DNA of 10,770 nt from Richelia sp. UBA3308. Lineage in GTDB: Bacteria > Cyanobacteriota > Cyanobacteriia > Cyanobacteriales > Nostocaceae. Made by a program: the position numbers and the translations under genes. The DNA lies in NCBI GenBank assembly GCA_002361335.1, contig DESS01000040.1, positions 1-10,770 of the forward strand. Reading direction: 5' to 3'. Numbering within the stretch: position 1 is the first letter of the stretch; each line of letters opens with the position of its first letter. Below the pieces are notes generated by a model that searched no databases, was not told the DNA's origin, and was given only the letters and a program-made list of their open reading frames with translations. Of this stretch, positions 4,914 through 10,770 are shown piece by piece.

Positions 4914-6959
4914 TTGCGCGATACTGATTCTGTGGGAACGCTAATTACCAATATTCAACAAAGTCTGGAATTAAGTAGTTTTGCTTTAGCAAGAGAGTTA
5001 AGAAATAGTCGAGTGTTTTTGATTCTCGATGATTTGGATAAATTGATTGAGAAACAATCCGATGAATTAATTGAGCTTTTGAACTCGCTTTTAGAACAAT
5101 GTCCTAATTTAAGATTGTTATTAACTTCCCGCGGTTCTCTAGTAAGGGATATTCTTTATTGTCATCAAGAAGAAGTTTACAGTATGGGAGCGTCAGAAAC
5201 GAAACAGATATTTAAAAAGTATGCTCCACCAGAAGCAGAATGGGGAAATAATGATGATTTAGAAGAGGATTTTAATCTTTTAATCAAATTTCTTGATGGC
5301 TATCCCTTACCGATTAAATTAGCAGCATCTTATATGGTAGAAAATCAATCTACTCTTAAGATGTTGTGTGAAGACTTGAAAATTGAACCACTAGAAGTAC
5401 TTGATACTTATTCTCCTCAAGAAAGAAAAGAAAGGAGTCTACGGATAACTTTAGAGCTTTCTTTTGAAAAATTATCGGTAGAAGCTCAAGATATATTTCC
5501 TCTGCTTGCTTTCTTTCCCAGTGGATTGAGTCGCGATTTAGCTAAAGCTATTCACGGTAGAAGTGGTCAAAAAGCTTTGAATGAATTGCTTAAATTTTCA
5601 ATGGCAGAAAAATCTCTTACTGCTTCTGATTATCGAGTAACTTTACCAGAACCTGCTCGGACTTACGCAGAAAGTAAGTTACAGCAGGGAATAAGAATTG
5701 AATATCTGGCTCCGAAAGTTTTGGATTTCTATTATGGTAATTTCTGTGACGAAATTATCAAGCTTTTTGAAAGTGGAGATAATCGCAAGGGACAGCAGCA
5801 GCTTTTACAAGAAAACTCAAATTTAATCTTGTTTCTTAAATGGGGTTATGAAAATGAAACGAATTCGGATAAAATCTGCCGTAGCGCTAGGATTACAGCT
5901 TCATTAAGTCCTTATTGGCGTTGGATTGAACCGAACCAAGATCCTTTGATTAGATTAGATTTGGCTTTAAAAGCAACCCAAAGAAATCACGATCAAGTAG
6001 GAGAAGATTTAGTTAGAAGTGCGATCGCTGATTTTTCTTGTAGAGGTGAATTTAAAGATATTCAATCTTTGGCACAAGAAGATGATGAGCTACAGTCCTT
6101 TAAGTTTGAAACCGTTACAGTTAAGCCTAGCGGTGAAGAAATCAACCGAGAAACCAAACAAGCTCAATATTTCATCGAATACATAAGTGAGGACACCACC
6201 TTAGAAATGGTTGCCATCCCTGACGGAACATTTATGATGGGTTCGCCAGAAGGGGAAGGATATGATTATGAAAAACCCCAACATGAAGTTAGCATTCAAT
6301 CCTTTTTCATGAGTAAATACCAAGTTACTCAGTCACAATGGAAAGCTGTAGCTGCTCTACCTAAAGTTAACCGTGATTTAGAAGCAGAACCATCTTATTT
6401 CAAAGAAGATAACTTACCAGTAGAAACTGTTTCCTGGTACGATGCAGTTGAATTTTGTGCTAGATTATCACAGCATACAGGAAAAGAATACCGTTTACCA
6501 AGCGAAGCAGAATGGGAATATGCTTGTCGTGCTGGTACAACTACACCGTTTCATTTTGGCGAAACAATTACCGGTGATTTAGCTAATTATAATGCCAAGA
6601 AAACTTTTGCTGACGAATCCACAGGAGAATACCGCCAACAAACAACTCCTGTAGGACAGTTCCTACCCAACGCCTTCGGCTTGTACGATATGCACGGGAA
6701 TGTCTGGGAATGGTGTCTTGATGATTGGCACTCGAACTATAAGGGTGCGCCAACAGATGGCAGTCCTTGGTTTAATCTCACTGAGAATGATAATCTTTTT
6801 CAAAAACAAGGTATAGCTTTACTGCGGGGCGGTTCCTGGTACAACATTCCAGGCTACTGCCGCTCTGCGTCCCGCGTCGGCTACGATAGGGCGGAGCGCG
6901 ACAACATCAACAACAATATTGGTTTTCGTGTGGTGTGTGCCGTCGGGAGGGCTTTTTAA
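4914..6959 (+). CDS. 5'-truncated STAND/NB-ARC NTPase fused to FGE-sulfatase domain, probable DGR target
   Basis: A 681-codon frame from a TTG. The reading is protein-like back to about 4872 (SDRYKDGVWFIDLRD), with no start before the stop at 4860, so the real 5' end with the P-loop is gone. What remains of the NTPase is Walker B (VFLILDD, 34-40), a sensor (LRLLLTSR, 65-72), a GLPLA-like GYPLPIKLAA (about 129-138), and a winged-helix region (about 175-255) with LSFEKLSVEAQ. A linker follows. From about 430 there is an FGE-sulfatase domain: LEMVAIPDGTFMMGS, YRLPSEAEWEYACRAGT, GLYDMHGNVWEWC, LLRGGSW and NIGFRVV. The FGE redox Cys pair is not intact: the first position is N644 and only C649 remains, so it should act as a binding (C-type-lectin-like) fold and not as an oxidase. 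The last 40 codons look like a diversified DGR variable region. In related fusions the NTPase acts as a sensor or conflict module. Without a P-loop, nucleotide binding is unlikely. Confidence 0.85.
   Translation: MRDTDSVGTLITNIQQSLELSSFALARELRNSRVFLILDDLDKLIEKQSDELIELLNSLLEQCPNLRLLLTSRGSLVRDILYCHQEEVYSMGASETKQIFKKYAPPEAEWGNNDDLEEDFNLLIKFLDGYPLPIKLAASYMVENQSTLKMLCEDLKIEPLEVLDTYSPQERKERSLRITLELSFEKLSVEAQDIFPLLAFFPSGLSRDLAKAIHGRSGQKALNELLKFSMAEKSLTASDYRVTLPEPARTYAESKLQQGIRIEYLAPKVLDFYYGNFCDEIIKLFESGDNRKGQQQLLQENSNLILFLKWGYENETNSDKICRSARITASLSPYWRWIEPNQDPLIRLDLALKATQRNHDQVGEDLVRSAIADFSCRGEFKDIQSLAQEDDELQSFKFETVTVKPSGEEINRETKQAQYFIEYISEDTTLEMVAIPDGTFMMGSPEGEGYDYEKPQHEVSIQSFFMSKYQVTQSQWKAVAALPKVNRDLEAEPSYFKEDNLPVETVSWYDAVEFCARLSQHTGKEYRLPSEAEWEYACRAGTTTPFHFGETITGDLANYNAKKTFADESTGEYRQQTTPVGQFLPNAFGLYDMHGNVWEWCLDDWHSNYKGAPTDGSPWFNLTENDNLFQKQGIALLRGGSWYNIPGYCRSASRVGYDRAERDNINNNIGFRVVCAVGRAF
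6822..6949 (+). other. probable DGR variable region (VR) with downstream IMH-like end
   Basis: This 3' segment encodes LLRGGSW, then a variable stretch (residues 643-669), then the conserved NIGFRVV. By hand count, 22 of the 27 codons from 643 to 669 end in C or T, and 40 of the 60 bases at 6841-6900 are G or C, against 25 of 60 just before. This fits a template rich in AAC/AAT codons rewritten at adenines, the hallmark of diversity-generating retroelements. The invariant, GC-rich end from 6921 on (GGTTTTCGTG and onward) is where the initiation-of-mutagenic-homing site should lie. No template repeat or reverse transcriptase is seen nearby. Confidence 0.72.
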
Positions 6960-6981
6960 TAGCCGAACAAGCCAAAATTGC

Positions 6982-7022
6982 TGGGTGGGGATAAGCAGGG
7001 GGGAGCGGGGGGAGCAGGGGGA
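6982..7022 (+). repeat. G-rich tract with quadruplex potential
   Basis: The plus strand has at least four runs of four to six G separated by ATAAGCA, AGC and AGCA, directly after the DGR-type variable gene and before the end of the convergent creatininase gene. It could form a G-quadruplex. Similar GGGGAGCA repeats are seen in other cyanobacterial spacers. Confidence 0.6.
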
Positions 7023-7043
7023 GAATTCTAAATTCCTTACTCC

Positions 7044-7790
7044 TTACTCCTCACTCAAAAACTTCAGATAATCGCTACTTAATTCTTTAACTGCTGCCTC
7101 ATAAAATTGTTTACCATGTTCCGGTGTTGCTAAAGCTGGATTTGAACCCATTCTGCCATCAGGATAATGTTTACGAAAGTCGGCGGCACCGTAAATTTTG
7201 TGCCCGCTGGCTACTTCTGATGATAATAAAGCTTGTTTGATCGAATCTGGATAAATATATTGCGTTAAAGCAACTTCAGAAGGTGTGGCATGGGAACCTT
7301 CTTCATCGCCGTATAATTCCTTAGCGAATTTGTATACAGAACTGCACATAAACCAGTTGCCCATTCTGCATTTTACTTTTTCAGCGTTGGGTATATGCAA
7401 ATCTGTTAAATGAGCGTATGTTTCAGAAAAAGCAGCTTTGAGAGTCGCCATATTGCCACCATGCCCGTTGATAAAGAAGAATTTGGTGAAACCAGCTTTT
7501 GCCAAACAAGTTATATATTCTTTGACAACTTGAATCATCGTACTGGGGCGCAAGCTAATACTACCCGGAAAAGCCATATGGTGTAATGCCATTCCCACAT
7601 TGATTGTCGGTGCTACTATTGCTTGAGTTGCTTCACCAACACCATGGGCTATAGATTCAGCACATATTGCATCGGTACCGATTAATCCTGTAGGTCCATG
7701 TTGTTCGGTGGAACCTATAGGAAATATAATACCTTGAGATTGCTGTAGATAAGTTTCAACTTCTTGCCAGGTACTAAGATGCAGTAACAT
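7044..7790 (-). CDS. creatininase-family amidohydrolase
   Basis: A 248-residue member of the creatininase / MftE superfamily, metal-dependent cytosolic amidohydrolases. The metal-site motif IGSTEQHGPTGLIGTD (residues 25-40) keeps E29, H31 and D40. It is followed by LHHMAFPGSISL (69-80), the signature NGHGGN (108-113) and GSHATPSE (165-172), which supplies H167 and E172. This is the full set expected for a catalytically competent enzyme. Cyanobacterial members are widespread but their substrate is not settled; creatinine itself is unlikely. The start MLLHLSTW fits the family, yet the ATG directly touches a (TTAGTTG)4 tract and has no Shine-Dalgarno sequence. The gene converges on the NTPase-FGE gene. 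It appears to be transcribed alone. Confidence 0.92.
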   Translation of the reverse strand: MLLHLSTWQEVETYLQQSQGIIFPIGSTEQHGPTGLIGTDAICAESIAHGVGEATQAIVAPTINVGMALHHMAFPGSISLRPSTMIQVVKEYITCLAKAGFTKFFFINGHGGNMATLKAAFSETYAHLTDLHIPNAEKVKCRMGNWFMCSSVYKFAKELYGDEEGSHATPSEVALTQYIYPDSIKQALLSSEVASGHKIYGAADFRKHYPDGRMGSNPALATPEHGKQFYEAAVKELSSDYLKFLSEE

Positions 7791-7825
7791 TTAGTTGTTA
7801 GTTGTTAGTTGTTAGTTGTTATTTG
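7791..7825. repeat. heptanucleotide tandem repeat (TTAGTTG)x4 plus a degenerate copy
   Basis: Four exact TTAGTTG units (7791-7818) and one TTATTTG (7819-7825) lie immediately upstream of the creatininase start codon and occupy the place where a ribosome-binding site would be. Confidence 0.93.
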
Positions 7826-8114
7826 TTAGCAGTTCATTGTTAAATAATTATTCCAATGCCCAATGCCCTTCGGCACTTAGAAATCTGAATATTTCAATTG
7901 AAATAAGATTATTACTTTGAGACCCAACTATTTTTCATATTCTTTATCTTATTTTATAACTAATTAAACATTTATATTCTTAACTATTAAAAATTATTTT
8001 TATAAAGAATATACAAACTGTCAAAGGTCAAAGTTAAATATTTCTGAGTATTTGATTTTTGACTTTTGACTTCCGCAAAGCGGTTGACTAGATTTATCTT
8101 AAGCATTTACTTTT

Positions 8115-8142
8115 AATTCTAAATTCTAAATTCTAAATTCTA
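8115..8142. repeat. heptanucleotide tandem repeat (AATTCTA)x4
   Basis: Four exact AATTCTA units. The tract and its ACTTTT leader are duplicated about 50 bp downstream (8165-8199), so the whole block was copied and not merely slipped. Confidence 0.92.
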
Positions 8143-8164
8143 AATTCCGAATATTTTCACTTTT

Positions 8165-8199
8165 AATTCTAAATTCTAAATTCTAAATTCTAAATTCTA
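8165..8199. repeat. heptanucleotide tandem repeat (AATTCTA)x5
   Basis: Five exact AATTCTA units preceded by the same CACTTTT leader as the tract at 8115. The right end provides the stop codon for a short minus-strand frame (8190-8282). Confidence 0.92.
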
Positions 8200-8216
8200 A
8201 ATTCCTTTAATGATTT

Positions 8217-8320
8217 CTTGAGCGTCATAAGCCAAAAGAAATTAGGATAGTCGTTTTTGCCAAATTCCTCATTGAAAAACATCCAATTAATTCAGACGTT
8301 CTGAAAAAGCTTGACGCTCA
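8217..8320. repeat. 10-bp inverted repeat TTGAGCGTCA / TGACGCTCAA
   Basis: TTGAGCGTCA (8217-8226) and TGACGCTCAA (8311-8320) are exact inverse complements that bound a segment of about 104 bp. The segment could be a small non-autonomous mobile element or just a long hairpin; no target-site duplication is evident. Confidence 0.4.
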
Positions 8321-8371
8321 ATTTTTATTTCCAATATTTTAGCTGCTATTCGATGTTGCTCGAAGTAGACT

Positions 8372-8773
8372 TTAACAGTAAGATTGAATATCTTCACCGC
8401 ATTGGTCTACTAAATAACATAAAGCCCGAAAACGCAAGCTAACGAATTGTTCGTAAAGTGGATTTATTTTGCATAAAGGCGGAATATGAGCTAGTTTCCG
8501 TCCAAGTAAGACGATATCTCGTTCAAAAGGACAGTCTGCTGGAATTAGTTTGGCAATAAAATGCGCTGATTTACGATTATGAATTTCTAGAGAATCTAGC
8601 CATTTACGTAAAGGTTGTAAAAAGTCAAATTTTGCCTGAATTAACTGCTTTTGACTTTTAGGTTGCTTGTTTAATTTCCTTGATTTAACAAGACTAGAAA
8701 AAATCAAAAAGTTGTTGATTATTTGTAACATAACTATTGCTAGCTTCCCCTCAGATTGTTCCGAATAATCCAA
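8372..8773 (-). CDS. Mo-dependent nitrogenase C-terminal-domain (Mo-nitro_C) protein
   Basis: A 133-residue protein whose residues 51-133 match the cyanobacterial Mo-nitro_C family (Pfam PF06967 as I recall it). The features are FLQPLRKWLDSLEI, then HFIAKLIPADCPFERDIVLLG, HIPPLCKINPLYEQFVSLRF and RALCYLVDQCGEDIQSYC, with conserved cysteines C81, C101, C119, C125 and C133. The family is named for its link to nitrogenase in cyanobacteria but is also found far from nif genes, and its biochemical role is unknown. The first 50 residues are basic and poorly conserved; Met15 (MLQIINNF) is a possible alternative start. No nif genes are in the window. The repeat-rich DNA on both sides suggests a single-gene transcript. 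Confidence 0.85.
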   Translation of the reverse strand: MDYSEQSEGKLAIVMLQIINNFLIFSSLVKSRKLNKQPKSQKQLIQAKFDFLQPLRKWLDSLEIHNRKSAHFIAKLIPADCPFERDIVLLGRKLAHIPPLCKINPLYEQFVSLRFRALCYLVDQCGEDIQSYC

Positions 8774-9226
8774 AAAATTTCTACAAAAGCATTGAGATAA
8801 TATTCGATAAAAAATGCTTATGTTATTGATTATTTAACCTCACCATCTATTTAGAAACTATTCTGGTTACTACAGAATTAAAACTTTAGATAAAGTTCCC
8901 GGTTTTTAAGTAATGGTGTTTTTAGAACAAATTAATTACGACTAACTTAATGTAAAATTGCTCTTTTCTAAGTCAGTACTACCTTTAGATATAATTCCTC
9001 TAACAAAAATTAGTTTTTTGGTCTTTCTATAGCTAGATTACACTCCAATCAATCTGCTTTTTTCCTACGATTTTAGTCTATTACCTATTCAGTTAAATGT
9101 CATGCATTTCATAAATATTCATATTATTAATATTTCTTTAACAACTATGTATATTAATTAATAAAAAAATGAGCGAACGCTATTATTCGTTTACAAATAA
9201 AAATTATAGTTTTCTACGAGAATGGG
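8774..9226. other. AT-rich intergenic region without a recognised gene
   Basis: This stretch between the CPBP protease and Mo-nitro_C genes is AT-rich with stops in all frames. No RNA gene, clear promoter or strong hairpin was found by eye. It presumably contains the leader of the Mo-nitro_C gene at its left end. Confidence 0.55.
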
Positions 9227-9282
9227 TGAAGAGTGAGTGGTGAAGAGTGAGTGGTGAGTAGTGAATGGTGAGGAGTGAGGAG
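9227..9282. repeat. 14-bp (double heptad) tandem repeat, purine-rich
   Basis: TGAAGAGTGAGTGG occurs twice exactly (9227-9240 and 9241-9254) and a third time with changes (9255-9268), followed by further GAGGAGTGAGGAG. It lies directly after the stop of the CPBP protease gene. Confidence 0.88.
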
Positions 9283-9939
9283 TTAATTGTTAATTCTTAG
9301 ATTTCCCCTTGTCTCCTTGTCCCCTTCCTTGTGTTCTAATCGATGCATACCTCCGAAGATTAATAACCAAAGTACAACTACTAGCCAATGGATAAAGATC
9401 ATTATCCATGCCGAACCCGTGAGAGCATAAGTTATAGTGCAAGTAAGCCCTAGGAGAGTTGTTAAAATCAGAAAAATAGGGTCAAAAAAGGTGGGATATC
9501 CATCTCGATAAAAGGTTTTGGCGTTCAATGGATGATAAATAATAAACATCAGCAGACTTAATGATGCCCATAAACTCCATTTTTGCCAGTTGATAACTTC
9601 TGTAGGATGAGGAAGAAAAAAGACTCTGAAAAAGAATTCTTCAGTAATCGCCGGTGTTATTAAGCAACGCAATATCAAGAATAAATAATTAATGGGTTTA
9701 GTTGTATATATTTGTAACTGTAAAAATCCAGTGGAGAAGCCTAATGGTAAAGCGATGGCTGCATATGTCAATACTGCCAAAATAAAAATTAACCAATCAT
9801 CCAAACTTGGAATGAATAAGGAAGCTAAAATGCGGTTGAGAATAATTGAAATTAGAGACATGTTGACAAAAGAAAGTTTGGCGGTTTTGACTTGATTTAA
9901 ATACATGCTTATGGTGTTATTATCAGCCCACCTTAACAT
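9283..9939 (-). CDS. CPBP-family (CAAX/Abi) intramembrane metalloprotease-like protein
   Basis: A 218-residue membrane protein with about six hydrophobic segments. The CPBP glutamic-protease motifs are in order: EEFFFR (E100, E101, R105), FIIYHP with H136 as the FxxxH motif, and HWLVVVLW (H184) as the last membrane motif, although the usual Asn or Asp after HxxxH/N is replaced by Val. Family members include prenyl-protein endopeptidases and bacteriocin-immunity proteins; the cyanobacterial ones have no assigned substrate. DGYPTFFDPIFLILTTLLG and ITYALTGSAWIMIFIHW are typical of the cyanobacterial subgroup. Met12 or Met27 could be the true start since no ribosome-binding site is clear. The last 15 residues (KEGDKETRGNLRINN) are encoded by repeat-like DNA and are probably an acquired tail. 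Confidence 0.85.
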   Translation of the reverse strand: MLRWADNNTISMYLNQVKTAKLSFVNMSLISIILNRILASLFIPSLDDWLIFILAVLTYAAIALPLGFSTGFLQLQIYTTKPINYLFLILRCLITPAITEEFFFRVFFLPHPTEVINWQKWSLWASLSLLMFIIYHPLNAKTFYRDGYPTFFDPIFLILTTLLGLTCTITYALTGSAWIMIFIHWLVVVLWLLIFGGMHRLEHKEGDKETRGNLRINN

Positions 9940-9989
9940 TTGATAAATTTACCGCCTGATGGTCGTCAACCGAAAACTGATGTAGTATA

Positions 9990-10733
9990 TTAAAGGATTT
10001 GAGATAAGAATATACGAGTTCGTTCTTCGCTAGGATTACAAAAAAACTTATCGGGGGTAGCTGCTTCTACAAGAGTACCGCCATCCATCAAAACAACGCG
10101 ATCGGCAACTTCGCGAGCGAATCCGACTTCATGGGTTACAACTACCATTGTCATACCTTCTTTGGCAAGATTTCGCATGACATCGAGTACTTCTCGTACC
10201 ATTTCCGGATCTAAAGCTGAAGTGGGTTCATCGAATAACATTATTTTAGGTTGCATTGCTAAAGCACGAGCGATCGCTACTCGTTGTTGTTGCCCTCCGG
10301 ATAATTGTCCGGGATATTTCTGTGCTTGTTCTAGAATGCCGACTCTGTCTAATAGTTGCATTGCAAATTCTTCGGCTTTTATTTTAGGTAAACTACGTAC
10401 CCAAATTGGCGCTAAAGTAATATTTTTTAATACATTAAGATGAGGAAATAAATTGAATTGTTGAAACACCATTCCCACTTCGCGGCGAATTGTTTCAATA
10501 TTTCGTAAGTCATGAGTGAGGGAAATACCATCAATTTCGATTTCTCCTTTTTGGTATTCTTCTAAAGCATTAAAAGTGCGAATAAAAGTTGATTTACCAG
10601 AACCAGATGGTCCCATTAATACTACTACTTCTCCACGGTTTACAGTTAAATTAACACCTTTGAGAACGTGAAATTTATCGTACCATTTGTGAACATTTTT
10701 CGCGATGATAATCGGTTTTTTTTCTGACATCAT
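9990..10733 (-). CDS. polar amino acid ABC transporter ATP-binding protein (GlnQ/BgtA type)
   Basis: A 247-residue ATPase that would power import of polar or basic amino acids with membrane partners not seen here. Walker A is GPSGSGKS (41-48), the Q-loop is at Q91-Q92 (VFQQFNLFPH), the signature is LSGGQ (144-148), Walker B is IMLFDE (164-169), the D-loop is SALD (172-175) and the H-loop is H201. All key residues are present. The sequence is of the GlnQ/HisP/ArtP class; in Anabaena the matching gene would be bgtA, shared by basic amino acid permeases, but I cannot separate that from other GlnQ homologues. GGAG at 10737-10740 lies 3 nt from the first ATG and 6 nt from the second, so translation may begin at Met2 (10730). 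A 7-mer tract upstream suggests separation from any permease gene. Confidence 0.95.
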   Translation of the reverse strand: MMSEKKPIIIAKNVHKWYDKFHVLKGVNLTVNRGEVVVLMGPSGSGKSTFIRTFNALEEYQKGEIEIDGISLTHDLRNIETIRREVGMVFQQFNLFPHLNVLKNITLAPIWVRSLPKIKAEEFAMQLLDRVGILEQAQKYPGQLSGGQQQRVAIARALAMQPKIMLFDEPTSALDPEMVREVLDVMRNLAKEGMTMVVVTHEVGFAREVADRVVLMDGGTLVEAATPDKFFCNPSEERTRIFLSQIL

Positions 10734-10750
10734 TTACTCCGAATAAAGGG

Positions 10751-10770
10751 AATTTAGAATTTAGAATTTA
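10751..10770. repeat. heptanucleotide tandem repeat (AATTTAG), running off the window
   Basis: Two full AATTTAG units and six bases of a third end at the window edge, just upstream of the ABC ATPase gene. The tract probably continues beyond. Confidence 0.8.

Larger units (their letters stand above)
7826..8371. other. repeat-rich intergenic region
   Basis: The gap between the creatininase and Mo-nitro_C genes contains small hairpins (near 7864 and 8074), AT-rich DNA, duplicated TTTTGACTTTTGAC pieces near 8060, and two (AATTCTA) tracts. On the minus strand, two short reading frames look protein-like (8287-8397 and 8190-8282). Promoter elements for the creatininase gene presumably lie at its left end but none is convincing. 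Confidence 0.6.

Noticed and set aside
6822..6959. Horizontal transfer as the cause of the GC-rich 3' end of the NTPase gene
   Set aside because: The GC rise is confined to the variable stretch and its fixed flank in an intact frame, which DGR mutagenesis explains better.
9692..9895. Plus-strand open frame antisense to the CPBP protease gene
   Set aside because: It is a shadow of a membrane protein gene with clear family motifs on the other strand; the translation has no recognisable domain.
10162..10443. Plus-strand open frame antisense to the ABC ATPase gene
   Set aside because: The minus strand encodes an intact ATPase with all motifs, and the plus-strand product is Ser/Cys-rich without any domain.

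Overview
The window looks like chromosomal DNA of a filamentous, probably heterocyst-forming cyanobacterium. It is AT-rich and carries three GCGATCGC (HIP1-type) octamers, at 4346-4353, 6021-6028 and 10270-10277. It also has many 7-bp tandem repeat tracts between genes, of the kind known as STRR in Nostocales, and a gene of the cyanobacterial Mo-nitro_C family. This assignment is an inference from those traits; no rRNA or other marker gene is present.

Left region (1-3000, all on the minus strand): a ferrochelatase-family chelatase with a native six-histidine C-terminus is followed by a 5'-truncated remnant of a precorrin-8X methylmutase (CobH/CbiC)-like gene, then by a LysR-type regulator. 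The first two are both tetrapyrrole-type genes, so an old tetrapyrrole operon now broken by repeats is plausible. The gaps hold 7-mer tracts and a 50-bp fold-back element.

Centre-left (3300-4750): a Rossmann-fold reductase of the F420-dependent NADP reductase type and a TetR-family regulator are divergently transcribed. Two matching palindromes lie between them, and one sits inside the spacer of a good candidate promoter. This is a compact self-regulated switch.

Centre (4800-7040): the most notable gene is a STAND/NB-ARC-type NTPase fused to an FGE-sulfatase (C-type-lectin-fold) domain. Its last 40 codons have the features of a variable region of a diversity-generating retroelement (DGR). 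It has lost its 5' end, including the P-loop, and no reverse transcriptase or template repeat is in the window. It therefore looks like a remote DGR target, possibly decaying. A G-rich tract follows it.

Right region (7040-10770, all on the minus strand): a creatininase-family amidohydrolase whose start codon abuts a 7-mer tract, a Mo-dependent nitrogenase C-terminal-domain protein, a CPBP (CAAX-type) intramembrane protease and a polar amino acid ABC-transporter ATPase. These appear to be separate transcription units with long repeat-rich gaps. Two short reading frames after the Mo-nitro_C gene may be remnants of another gene.

No tRNA, rRNA, CRISPR array, transposase or integrase was recognised.
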